DNA of 64,000 nt from an uncultured Oscillospiraceae bacterium. Lineage in GTDB: Bacteria; Bacillota; Clostridia; Oscillospirales; Oscillospiraceae. The notes under the pieces are model-generated. The model saw only the letters and a program-made list of their open reading frames with translations, was not told the DNA's origin and made no database searches. This document shows, one piece after another, positions 44,703 through 53,026 of the stretch. Every line of letters begins with the position of its first letter. Positions within the stretch are counted from its first letter, which is position 1. Location of the stretch: the NCBI GenBank assembly GCA_910587345.1, contig CAJUKH010000043.1:124001-188000 (forward strand), written 5' to 3'. The position numbers and the translations under genes were made by a program.

Positions 44703-45731
44703 ATGGAAAAAATCATCACCTTCGCCGTTCCCTGCTACAACTCGGCGGCCTACATGGACCACTGTGTCCAGACCCTTCTCACCGGGGGCGATGACATTGA
44801 GATCATTCTGGTGGACGACGGCTCCACCAAGGACGATACCCCCGCCATCTGCGACCGCTACGCCGCGGAGTATCCGGACATTGTCCGGGCCATCCACCAG
44901 GAGAACGGCGGTCACGGCGAGGGCGTCAACCAGGGCATCCGCAATGCCCGGGGCCTATACTACAAAGTGGTGGACTCCGATGACTGGCTGGACACCGAGG
45001 CCCTTCAGGTGGTGCTGAACAAGCTGCGGGAGGCCGCCCGGTGGCCCAAGCCGCTGGATCTGTTCATCGCCAACTATGTCTACGAGCATGTGGAGGACAA
45101 CACCAGAAAGGTCATGCGCTACCGCAATGTCTTTCCCCAGGACCGGGTCTTTACCTGGGATGAGGTGGGCCGGTTCCGTCCCTCCCAGTACCTTCTGATG
45201 CACTCGGTGATCTACCGCACCCAGCTGCTGCGGGACTGTGGGCTGGAGCTGCCCAAGCACACCTTCTATGTGGACAATATCTTTGTCTACCAGCCCCTCC
45301 CCGCCGTGGAGAGCATCTATTACATGGATCTGGACCTTTACCGCTATTTTATCGGCCGGGCCGACCAGTCGGTGAACGAGTCGGTGATGGTGGGCCGGGT
45401 GGAGCAGCAGGTCCGGGTGACCCGGCTGATGATCCAGTGCCGGGATCTGCGTCAGGTCCGCAGCCATGAACCCCGGCTGGCCCGGTATATGACCAACTAC
45501 TTATCTATGATGATGACCATCTCCTCCATCTTCCTCAACATGGCCGGCACCCCGGAGGCGCTGGGCATGAAGACCGAGCTGTGGGAGTATCTGCGGACGG
45601 TGGACCCCGCCCTTCACCACAAGCTGAAATACCGGGCCTTGTCGGCGGTGGGCACCATCCCCGGCTATCAGGGCCGGCGGCTGTCGGTGTCCCTCTACCG
45701 GGTGGCCCGGCGGATCTACAAATTCAATTAA
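44703..45731 (+). CDS. Family 2 glycosyltransferase
   Basis: 342 residues. GT-A start FAVPCYNSAAYMDHC and the nucleotide-sugar motifs ILVDDGSTKDDT and VVDSDDW at residues 34-90. No membrane helices, so a cytoplasmic transferase. Operon with glf suggests it adds galactofuranose or another sugar to a surface polysaccharide; donor and acceptor are not known. Confidence 0.88.
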   Translation: MEKIITFAVPCYNSAAYMDHCVQTLLTGGDDIEIILVDDGSTKDDTPAICDRYAAEYPDIVRAIHQENGGHGEGVNQGIRNARGLYYKVVDSDDWLDTEALQVVLNKLREAARWPKPLDLFIANYVYEHVEDNTRKVMRYRNVFPQDRVFTWDEVGRFRPSQYLLMHSVIYRTQLLRDCGLELPKHTFYVDNIFVYQPLPAVESIYYMDLDLYRYFIGRADQSVNESVMVGRVEQQVRVTRLMIQCRDLRQVRSHEPRLARYMTNYLSMMMTISSIFLNMAGTPEALGMKTELWEYLRTVDPALHHKLKYRALSAVGTIPGYQGRRLSVSLYRVARRIYKFN

Positions 45732-45736
45732 GAAAA

Positions 45737-45772
45737 AGAGAGGAGCCGGGAAGTTTCCCAGCTCCTCTTTTT
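45737..45772. terminator. Bidirectional terminator
   Basis: AGAGGAGC with GCTCCTCT enclosing an inner GGAA/TTCC pair; A run on the left and T run on the right, between convergent genes. Confidence 0.7.
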
Positions 45773-45775
45773 CCT

Positions 45776-47026
45776 TTATTCGATATGCTTCTTTTTGTAA
45801 GCAAACATCCCGTTGATAAGGAGGACATTCACCACCATCAGAAGGGACAAGGTCACCCAGGCCAGTCGGTAGCTGCCCATCAGGTCATAGACCCCGGCGA
45901 TGAGAGGACTTCCCAGCGCCCCGCCCAGACCGGCAAAAATGGTGAGCGTGCTGTAAATGCCGGCAAAATCCCGCTTGCCAAACAGGTCCTGGGTCACCAC
46001 AGAGTAGGCCACCGTGGAGAAGGAAAGCCCAAAGCCGATGATGGAGGCGGCCACATAGAGCACTGCCATATGGTCGGCAAACCAGTAAAGCCCCAAGGCC
46101 ACGCCGAAGGCGGACAGGGACAAAACGGCCGCCCGGCGGGAGCCAACCTTATCAAACACCGTGCCCATCACGATCTTCCCCACCGCCAGACTGGCGGTGA
46201 TGAGGGAGGCGATGCCCGCAGCAAAGGAGTACTCATACCCCAGGTCGGTGGCGTAGGCCACCGTGTGCTGCATCACGCAGTTGCAGGTGGCGCTGACAAT
46301 AACGCACACCGGCATCCACATCCACAGCATGGGACTTTTCCGGGCCTCAGCCGCCGTCATACCGCTGTGCTGCAGGTCCGCTCCCCCCTCCGGTGCGCCG
46401 CCATAAGGCTCCAACCCCATGTCGGAGGGCCGGTCCCGCACCAGAAAGAGGGTGCAGGGGATCAGGGTCACCGCCATGATCACCGCCAGCACGAAATAGG
46501 TCCTGCGAAAGCCCAAGTTGGTGATAAGGCTTCCGATAAAGGGGTTCATAAAGATGCCGCCGATGCCGCTTCCCGTGGCGGCGATGGCGATGGCAAGACC
46601 CCGCTTCTCGTTGAACCAGTTGGAGATGAGGGTGGACACCCCCACGCTGGCCAGAGCGCAGGTACAAAATCCGGTGATAAAGGAGATGATGTAAAATACA
46701 TAGATATTGGGGGCAATGCTGTAACAGCCATAAGCCAGAGGCAGGATGACGCCGGCCGCCAGCATCACCCGCTTGATGGTAAACCGCCGGTAGAGCCGGC
46801 TTACCACCAGACTCATCAGCATGGAGGCCACCGACACAAAGGTGGTGGTAAGGCTGAACCGGCTCCGGCTGATGCCCAGAGCCTCGCTGACGGGCTTTAC
46901 AAACATTCCTACGCAGTTGGAGACGATACAGATCACGAACCAGTAGATGATAAAGCCCACCAGAGCGATGATCCAGGCGTAGTGAAACTTCCGCTCTGTC
47001 CGTGGCTGGGTCGAACTTTGTGCCAT
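45776..47026 (-). CDS. Major facilitator superfamily transporter
   Basis: 416 residues, twelve predicted membrane helices. Pattern of the monocarboxylate/oxalate-formate antiporter-like MFS group (SNWFNEKRGLAIAIAATGSGIGG is typical). Substrate not predictable, probably a carboxylate. Start set at 47026 with AGGAAG upstream; an ATG at 47050 is an alternative. The upstream gap 47027-47272 has a 9-bp hairpin (47204-47231) and no gene. Confidence 0.83.
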   Translation of the reverse strand: MAQSSTQPRTERKFHYAWIIALVGFIIYWFVICIVSNCVGMFVKPVSEALGISRSRFSLTTTFVSVASMLMSLVVSRLYRRFTIKRVMLAAGVILPLAYGCYSIAPNIYVFYIISFITGFCTCALASVGVSTLISNWFNEKRGLAIAIAATGSGIGGIFMNPFIGSLITNLGFRRTYFVLAVIMAVTLIPCTLFLVRDRPSDMGLEPYGGAPEGGADLQHSGMTAAEARKSPMLWMWMPVCVIVSATCNCVMQHTVAYATDLGYEYSFAAGIASLITASLAVGKIVMGTVFDKVGSRRAAVLSLSAFGVALGLYWFADHMAVLYVAASIIGFGLSFSTVAYSVVTQDLFGKRDFAGIYSTLTIFAGLGGALGSPLIAGVYDLMGSYRLAWVTLSLLMVVNVLLINGMFAYKKKHIE

Positions 47027-47272
47027 TTTTTCCCGCTTCCTCTCTCCCATAGAATCTTTCGGGCGATTGTCAGTATAGCACAAGAAAAAAGGGGCGTAAA
47101 TGCCTCCGGCAAAGTTTTTTGCAAAAGCCCCTTATCAATTTAAGTGTTATTGGGGAAAACAGTGACTAATCAGCAAAACACAGTATAGGTATACGATCCA
47201 TATGTCAGCCCTTGCGGTAGTGAGGGCTGACAACACCATTCCATTTTATACCTTGTCCTCCTTCCCGGCCAT

Positions 47273-47308
47273 AAAAAGCGGGACGGCAGTGCTGCCGTCC
47301 CGCTTTTT
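47273..47308. terminator. Terminator of the DUF4397 gene
   Basis: A 16-bp stem with A and T runs on both sides (47273-47288, 47293-47308), 10 bases after the stop codon. Confidence 0.85.
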
Positions 47309-47317
47309 GCAGGGCTT

Positions 47318-48376
47318 TTACCGGTCCATCAGGATCAGGTTCTGGATCTGATTCCGCCCCGTGCCGCTTTGCAGCAGGTAGACGGTATAGATAGCGTTGC
47401 TCACCACATTCAGATAGAGCGAGCCAAAGGTCTCGTGGGGCGGGTAGACGCCCAGCCAGGCCGAATCCAGGGTCTCAATGTCCGCAGAGGCGGGCATTGG
47501 CATCTGGTCGGTGTCGGCGTAGAAGAACTGATAGGTGCCGGGGACGATCCGCTTGAAGGCCCCCACCTCCTTGAAGCGCAGGTCGGCGTAGACCACCCGG
47601 CCGTCGCTCATCAGCACATCCATGGGACCACTGTTGTAGGCCAGGTTGCCGATGCGGAAGCTGGACATTCCGTTGGTGGGCGGGCAGCAGCTGTCAGTGA
47701 TCTGCATCAGGTCCATGCCGCCGGCGGTGTTGATGATGGCGATGGTGCTCACTCCATTGGCCTGGAAGGGCATGGTCTTCTGGATATAGATATACCCATC
47801 GGGACCCATGACGGTCACGGTCTGGAAGCCTGCCGCCACCCGGCCGTAGCTGGTGGCCGAGGCATAGTTCAGCAGGTTCACAAACCGCCGGTTGCCTACA
47901 AAGATCCGGAAGGCCGGATAGTTATAGGCGGCGTTCAAAAACCGGACCTTGGCGGCGCTGGGCCACAGGGTGCCCACAAAACCGGGCAGGATCACCGCTC
48001 CGCCGCAGATGCCGCTGGAGCAGCCCCAGCTGGGACCGGTGACAGTGTTGCCGGGGTAGACCGGACCCCCCTCCCCCGGATTGGGCAGGGGGATCACAGG
48101 CTCTGCGATACCGTCATCACCGGGATAGACCGGGCCGCCCTCCCCGGGGTTGGGCAGGGGGATCACAGGCTCACCCTCCATATCGCCGGGGTACACCGGA
48201 CCGCCTTCGCCGGGATTGGGCAGAGGGATCACAGGCTCGCCCTCCATATCGCCGGGGTACACCGGACCACCCTCGCCAGGGTTGGGCAGGGGGATCACAG
48301 CCTCCGCTCTTCTGGTACGTCCGGCCCGCTGGGCCGGGGAGGAACAGGGACAGGAAGTAAAACCATTTCGATTCAT
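47318..48376 (-). CDS. DUF4397 domain protein with proline-rich N-terminal repeats
   Basis: 352 residues. Residues 25-114 are four near-identical 22-23-residue repeats (EPVIPLPNPGEGGPVYPGD core). Residues 135-345 hold two DUF4397-like beta domains (VRFLNAAYNYPAFRIFVG and SSFRIGNLAYNSGPMDVLMS). No signal peptide, which is common in spore-coat or exosporium proteins of Clostridia; a coat or surface role is an inference. The repeat number may vary between strains. Confidence 0.75.
   Translation of the reverse strand: MNRNGFTSCPCSSPAQRAGRTRRAEAVIPLPNPGEGGPVYPGDMEGEPVIPLPNPGEGGPVYPGDMEGEPVIPLPNPGEGGPVYPGDDGIAEPVIPLPNPGEGGPVYPGNTVTGPSWGCSSGICGGAVILPGFVGTLWPSAAKVRFLNAAYNYPAFRIFVGNRRFVNLLNYASATSYGRVAAGFQTVTVMGPDGYIYIQKTMPFQANGVSTIAIINTAGGMDLMQITDSCCPPTNGMSSFRIGNLAYNSGPMDVLMSDGRVVYADLRFKEVGAFKRIVPGTYQFFYADTDQMPMPASADIETLDSAWLGVYPPHETFGSLYLNVVSNAIYTVYLLQSGTGRNQIQNLILMDR
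48035..48304. repeat. Four tandem 66-69-bp coding repeats
   Basis: Encodes the proline/glycine-rich repeats of the DUF4397 protein; the first two units are almost identical at DNA level, suggesting recent duplication. Confidence 0.9.
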
Positions 48377-48515
48377 GTACAGTCAGCCGGGACCCGCGTC
48401 CCGGCATCCTCCTTTCGGTGGTGCTGGGCCATTCTATGCCCCTCTTCCCCTCCTGGTGTCAGTCTTTGGCGTGAAAAAGCCCGGAGCGGTTCTCCGCCCC
48501 GGGCAGGTCCCTCTC

Positions 48516-49079
48516 TTATGCCAGCAGGGTCCTCCCCCGCTCCAGCAGCTTGGTATATACCTCCTCCATCTGCCATTCGTTGGTCAGCTCCAAAAGCCTG
48601 CCGGCGGGGAGCCAGGCCACCTGGCTATTCTCCCCCTCCCGCACGGTAAGAGGGTCCTCCCGGTGGGCAGTGAGAAGGTAGGACACATTCAGATGCAGGT
48701 GGGCGGGCACATATATCCCCCGCTTTTCATGCCCCCATACCGGCAAAATCTCCACCGAGGCAATGGCGGAGGACAGTGGGCGGATATGCCCCGCCCCCGT
48801 CTCCTCCCGTGCTTCCCGCAGGGCTACCGCAAGAAGGTCGGCCTCCCCGTCCGCATGACCTCCCGTCCAGGCCCAGACCTTATAAATGTTATGGTGGGCC
48901 ATCAGCACCCATTGACCGTCAGCGCTGAGGATAAAACCAGAGGCGGTGATATGGGCCAGCCGGTTTTCCCGGGTCAGGATGGTGTCGGCATATTGGTTTA
49001 CATAATATAATATTTGCTCTTTGTCAGCCGCCTCCGCCGGGGTTCGGGGCACAAAGGCGGCAATGTCCTCCCGGTACAT
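48516..49079 (-). CDS. Nudix hydrolase
   Basis: 187 residues. Nudix box GGHADGEADLLAVALREARE followed by ETGAGH. Close in layout to the Nudix proteins of about 190 residues that start with a helical region and HITASGFIL. Its ATG shares a base with the folA stop codon (TGATG), so the pair is coupled. It may cleave an oxidised or damaged nucleotide; unproven. Confidence 0.85.
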   Translation of the reverse strand: MYREDIAAFVPRTPAEAADKEQILYYVNQYADTILTRENRLAHITASGFILSADGQWVLMAHHNIYKVWAWTGGHADGEADLLAVALREAREETGAGHIRPLSSAIASVEILPVWGHEKRGIYVPAHLHLNVSYLLTAHREDPLTVREGENSQVAWLPAGRLLELTNEWQMEEVYTKLLERGRTLLA

Positions 49080-49558
49080 CACCGGACCCTTTCATACGTC
49101 ACATACTGAAAGGTAAGCCCCTTTTCCTCCAACGGCTCCTCCACCGCTGTCACCCGCCATTGGCCGTCGGCGTCCAGGTCGGGAAAAAAGGTGTCGGCCT
49201 CAAAGGCAGCGTCGATTTTGGTCACATAGACCATATCACAATATTTCAATAACGTACGGTATATACTACCCCCTCCGATAACAATGCTATCATCAGAGGA
49301 CTCCCGTAAAAGGGCTTCCAAATCGGGGTAGACCTCCCCTCCCTCCACCTGAAACGCCGGGTTTCGGGAGAGGATCAGGTTCCGCCGGCCCTTCAAAGGC
49401 CGCCCCCCGGGGAAGGTGGAAAGGGTCTTTCTGCCCAAAATCACGGGGTGCCCCATGGTCAGCTCCTTAAACCGCTTCAGGTCGGCGGAGAGATAGCAAA
49501 GCTGGTCCCCATCCTTCCCGATCCCCCAGTTTTTGTCCACCGCCACAATGGCTTTCAT
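49079..49558 (-). CDS. folA: Dihydrofolate reductase
   Basis: 159 residues. Reduces dihydrofolate to tetrahydrofolate with NADPH. IVAVDKNWGIGKDG, the catalytic Asp26 in LSADLKRFK, HPVILGRKTLSTFPG and VIGGGSIYRTLL are the family motifs. Downstream of thyA in the same direction, matching the thymidylate cycle in which ThyA makes dihydrofolate and FolA regenerates it. Confidence 0.95.
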   Translation of the reverse strand: MKAIVAVDKNWGIGKDGDQLCYLSADLKRFKELTMGHPVILGRKTLSTFPGGRPLKGRRNLILSRNPAFQVEGGEVYPDLEALLRESSDDSIVIGGGSIYRTLLKYCDMVYVTKIDAAFEADTFFPDLDADGQWRVTAVEEPLEEKGLTFQYVTYERVR

Positions 49559-49736
49559 GGCTCTTCCTCCAGTTTATATTACTTTATCTTGTAAAAGCAC
49601 TTCGGGCTGTCATGCTGCCAAGCGCTGTGTTCGCTTCCGGGATATCCCCCTCCGACTGCGCAAGCCGGCCGGCGGCCCTTCCTGGGCCTCCGGTCCGTTC
49701 GCTCCGCTCCGGGTCTCATCCCCTTCTCCGCACTTC

Positions 49737-50567
49737 TTATACAGCCACAGGGATCTTCCCCTCCAGCTCATGGGCCTGATACCCCTCCAGCCTGAAGGAA
49801 TTCTTGGTAAAAGCATAGAAATCGGTGACCTCCGGGTCCAGCCACAGCTTGGGGGCGGCATAGGGCTGCCTTTGAATGATCTCCTCAATAACGGGCACAT
49901 GGCGGTCATAGATATGAGCGTCGGCGATCACATGGACCAGTTCCCCCGCCTCCAGGCCGGAGACCTGGGCCATCATCATGAGAAGGGCGGCATACTGCAT
50001 CACGTTCCAGCCGTTGGCGGTCAGCATATCCTGGCTGCGCTGATTCAAAATGCCGTTGAGCACATTCCCCGACACGTTGAAAGTCATGGAGTAGGCGCAG
50101 GGGTAAAGGGCCATCTCGGAAAGGTCGTGGTGGTTATACAGGTTGGTCATGATACGCCGGGAGGCCGGGTTGTGCTTCAAATCGTACAGCACCCGGTCCA
50201 CCTGGTCCATGTCGCCTTCCTTATAGTGGTGCTTCACCCCCAGCTGATAGCCGTAGGCCTTGCCGATAGAGCCGGACTCGTCGGCCCAGGCGTCCCACAC
50301 ATGACTGGACAGGTCCCTGATATTGTTGGACTTCTTCTGCCAGATCCAGAGAAGCTCGTCCACGGCGCTTTTCAGGTACTGCCGCCGTACGGTAAGGATG
50401 GGAAACTCTTCCCGCAGGTCGTAGCGGTTGACGATGCCGAACAGCTTCACGGTGTGGGCGGGGGTGCCGTCCTCCCACCGGGGACGGACCTCCAGCCCGG
50501 TATCCCAGACCCCTTTGGCGAGAATATCCTTACAGTTTTGGATAAACAGTTCATCGGCGCGGCTCAT
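49737..50567 (-). CDS. thyA: Thymidylate synthase
   Basis: 276 residues. Makes dTMP from dUMP and methylene-tetrahydrofolate. Catalytic Cys157 sits in YPCAYSMTF, with the paired arginines in SRRIMTN and the C-terminal DAHIYDRHVP motif. The PCAY form (instead of PCH) matches the Bacillus ThyA/phage phi3T lineage. Start at 50567 has AAGGAGG upstream. Between it and folA lies a 178-base gap without a visible feature. Confidence 0.95.
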   Translation of the reverse strand: MSRADELFIQNCKDILAKGVWDTGLEVRPRWEDGTPAHTVKLFGIVNRYDLREEFPILTVRRQYLKSAVDELLWIWQKKSNNIRDLSSHVWDAWADESGSIGKAYGYQLGVKHHYKEGDMDQVDRVLYDLKHNPASRRIMTNLYNHHDLSEMALYPCAYSMTFNVSGNVLNGILNQRSQDMLTANGWNVMQYAALLMMMAQVSGLEAGELVHVIADAHIYDRHVPVIEEIIQRQPYAAPKLWLDPEVTDFYAFTKNSFRLEGYQAHELEGKIPVAV

Positions 50568-50630
50568 GGCGGTTCCTCCTTGGTTTGATTTCTGTTTTCT
50601 ATCATACCAAAAAACGCCCCCCATGACAAG

Positions 50631-50663
50631 AAAAACCCCGCCGTTTTGTAAAAACGGCAGGGA
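50631..50663 (-). terminator. Terminator of the MFS efflux gene
   Basis: CCGTTTT with AAAACGG around a 3-base loop, extended by CCC/GGG, then a T run on the minus strand. Confidence 0.7.
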
Positions 50664-50669
50664 TTTCCT

Positions 50670-51950
50670 TTATTCCTCCAGCCCCCAGATGTGCCTGTCC
50701 CGCCGGGCGGGAAGGCAGCTCAGGACCCCAAACAGGCCGATGACCAGAAAGAAGAGGGCAGCGCCGCCCCCCTTCCCGGCTCCAAAAAACACCACCCACA
50801 GGCTGTCCGCCGCCTGAGCGGCCATGAAGGGGACAAAGACCCTGTCCACCAGAACACCCCCCAGCAGATAGCCCACCGGGATAGTAAAAAACTGCAATGT
50901 ATTCCGGGCGGAATAGACCCGGCCCTGAACCTCCGGGGGGATGGTCTCCCGGAACAGGGCGTCCATGTTGGCGTTCATCACCGGGATAAAGAGCCATCCC
51001 AGCACCGCCCCCACACACCAGACGGGCAGGCTTTTTCCAAAGGCCAGAAGGAAATTTTCCGTACTCATGGCAAAAAGCAGGCTGTTGCAAATCACCCGCA
51101 CCCGGCTTTTGGGTCTGGGAAAGGCCACCGCCAAAGCGCCCCCCGCCAGAGAGGCCACCCCCGTAACGGTCTGTACCAGCCCCAGAGCCTCCTCCCCGCC
51201 TTTGGGGATCAGCAGGGCGGGCAGGGCGGCGTTGAACATGGAGGCGGTGAGATTGATCACCGCCAGAAAGAGGATCAGGTCCAAAATCCCCCGGTTCTCC
51301 CGAAGATAGCGAAGCCCCTCCCGGGCGGCAGCAAACAGGGGTTCCGGCGCCTTCTCCTCCTCCGTCGTTGGGGGAAACGGAATAAAACACAGCAGACACA
51401 CCGCCGCCACGGCAAAGGTGCCCAGATCGAAGAAGATCACCGCCTTTAGCCCCACCAGGGTATAAAGCGCCGTGGCAAAGGCGGGGGTAAGAAGGGACAC
51501 CAAAGACCGGGAGAAGGCCTGAAGGCCCCCCATTCGCTGGTAGTGCTCCCGGGGCGTCAACAACGTCACCGCCACCTCAGAGGCGGGCTGCTGCACCGTA
51601 TTCATCAGGCCGTTCAGGGCGTTATTCAGATAGAGGTGCCATATCTTCAGCTCCCCGGCCACAAGAAGCCCCAGCACCCACAGGGTACAAAGGGCAGCCA
51701 GACTGTCGCAGACCAGCATGGTCCTTTTCTTGTCCCAGCGGTCGCTGAGGGCCCCGGCAAAGATGCTGAGCAGCACATAGGGGGCATAGGCGCACACCGT
51801 CAAAAGGGCGGTGGTGAGGGCGGACCCATATTGTCCGTAGGACCACACCACCAGCGCAAAATTGGTCATGGCGCTGCCCAGACTGGACAGGGCCTGTGTC
51901 AGCCAGAGCAGCAAAATGGACCTGCACTGGGTAAAAAAGGTTGTTTTCAT
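50670..51950 (-). CDS. MFS transporter, Mef/DHA3-like drug-efflux type
   Basis: 426 residues, twelve membrane helices. Motif A-like segment SDRWDKKRTML after helix 2 and the helix-1 pattern SSLGSAMTNFALVVW place it with the DHA3/Mef macrolide-efflux-like group. Such chromosomal homologues are common and need not give resistance. Single gene with its own terminator. Confidence 0.82.
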   Translation of the reverse strand: MKTTFFTQCRSILLLWLTQALSSLGSAMTNFALVVWSYGQYGSALTTALLTVCAYAPYVLLSIFAGALSDRWDKKRTMLVCDSLAALCTLWVLGLLVAGELKIWHLYLNNALNGLMNTVQQPASEVAVTLLTPREHYQRMGGLQAFSRSLVSLLTPAFATALYTLVGLKAVIFFDLGTFAVAAVCLLCFIPFPPTTEEEKAPEPLFAAAREGLRYLRENRGILDLILFLAVINLTASMFNAALPALLIPKGGEEALGLVQTVTGVASLAGGALAVAFPRPKSRVRVICNSLLFAMSTENFLLAFGKSLPVWCVGAVLGWLFIPVMNANMDALFRETIPPEVQGRVYSARNTLQFFTIPVGYLLGGVLVDRVFVPFMAAQAADSLWVVFFGAGKGGGAALFFLVIGLFGVLSCLPARRDRHIWGLEE

Positions 51951-52172
51951 TGGCTTTGCTCCTTCTTTTATGATGGTTTTTCATAAAAGCGCAAAGCCCA
52001 AGGGACTGGGGTTCTGTCTGCTCCGTGTCAAGGGTCCCTCAGACCTTGCGCGGAGCCAAAACAATGCAAAGCGGCAGACGGATCATCCCGTTCCCCTCCC
52101 TTCCCGGTTCCGGCCTCTTCCGCCGGTGGGGCCATTATAGCACAGACGAACCGGCAACTCAACCCCTCCCCC

Positions 52173-52285
52173 TTGACAGAAAACCCTTTTCCCCTTATAA
52201 TCATAAGTAGAATAATTGCCGCCGGGTAAACACTTTTCCGCTCCGTCAGGCCTTTGCAGGAGTGGGGAAAAGTGTTTTTTCTTTC
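52173..52285 (+). promoter_or_regulatory. Consensus promoter followed at once by a terminator hairpin
   Basis: TTGACA (52173-52178), 17 bases, TATAAT (52196-52201). Twenty-six bases on, a 17-bp stem (52228-52244 with 52259-52277, two-base bulge) ends in a T run. Either a short independent RNA or an attenuating leader for the PNPOx-like gene at 52316. Confidence 0.7.
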
Positions 52286-52315
52286 CCCCGGGCAGCAAAA
52301 GAAAGGAGCACCCCC

Positions 52316-52798
52316 ATGTTTCCCGAAATGAGACGCAAAAAACAACAGCTTTCCCCCGAGGCGTGCATCGCCATCCTTGACCGGGGCACCTCCGGCATCC
52401 TGGCCCTCTGCGGCGATGACGGCTGGCCCTACGCCGTGCCCCTGAGCTATGTGCGGCAGGAGGGCAAGCTCTATTTCCACTGCGCCAAAGCCGGCCGCAA
52501 GCTGGACCTTCTGCGGCAGAACCCCAAAGCCTCCTTCTGTGTGGTGGACCAGGACCAGATCGTCCCGGAAAAGTACACCACCTACTTCCGCAGCGTTATC
52601 CTCTTCGGCACGGTGCGGGAGCTGACCGATGACGGGGAAAAGCACGCTGCCATCGAGGCTCTGGCCCTTCGCTACCACCCCACCGACACTCCGGAAGGCC
52701 GCACCGCCGCCATTGACCAGGACTGGGTCCCTTTGTGTGTGCTGGAGATGACGGTAGAGCACATGACAGGCAAGGAGGCCATCGAGCTGGTGCGGTAA
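52316..52798 (+). CDS. Pyridoxamine 5'-phosphate oxidase-like FMN-binding protein
   Basis: 160 residues of the FMN-binding split barrel. YAVPLSYVRQEGKLYFHCAKAGRKLDLL is the typical flavin-site region (as in the NimA/PNPOx-like group). Probably a small flavin reductase; NimA-type members reduce nitroimidazoles, but the specific residues cannot be judged here. Start at 52316 with AAAGGAG; the longer frame starts inside the leader hairpin. Confidence 0.82.
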   Translation: MFPEMRRKKQQLSPEACIAILDRGTSGILALCGDDGWPYAVPLSYVRQEGKLYFHCAKAGRKLDLLRQNPKASFCVVDQDQIVPEKYTTYFRSVILFGTVRELTDDGEKHAAIEALALRYHPTDTPEGRTAAIDQDWVPLCVLEMTVEHMTGKEAIELVR

Positions 52799-52830
52799 TG
52801 TTCCCCTTCTCCCGCCCCGCAAACTCCCCC

Positions 52831-52859
52831 TTGCATTTTGCCGGGAGATGTGCTATCAT
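52831..52859 (+). promoter_or_regulatory. Promoter of the CorC/HlyC-TetR operon
   Basis: TTGCAT (52831-52836), 17 bases, extended -10 TGCTATCAT (52851-52859). Confidence 0.6.
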
Positions 52860-52939
52860 AAATGCCAGCATATTGAAAAGGACCGGTGAGCCCTCGTGGA
52901 CGAACCCCCGCCCCGACCCAATTTTATATGGTATCCCTG

Positions 52940-52976
52940 AAAGGACAGTCTTACCAAAGAGTAGGGCTGTCCTTTT
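52940..52976 (+). terminator. Leader terminator/attenuator before the CorC/HlyC gene
   Basis: AAAGGACAG with CTGTCCTTT, extended inwards by wobble pairs (52940-52953 with 52962-52975), then TTTT, 50 bases before the start codon. The leader from 52866 has no class I can name. Confidence 0.6.
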
Positions 52977-53026
52977 GCGCATTTCCCACCCACCCCATTT
53001 TCAGAAAGAGAGTGTGATCTGTCCCT

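Noticed and set aside
45581..47143. A 520-codon plus-strand open frame opposite the MFS gene
   Set aside because: Low-complexity His/Gly/Gln-rich sequence; the minus strand has a full twelve-helix transporter.
47204..47231. Hairpin GTCAGCCCT/AGGGCTGAC upstream of the MFS gene as a terminator or operator
   Set aside because: No T run follows and no partner regulator is nearby; recorded only as a hairpin in the gap.
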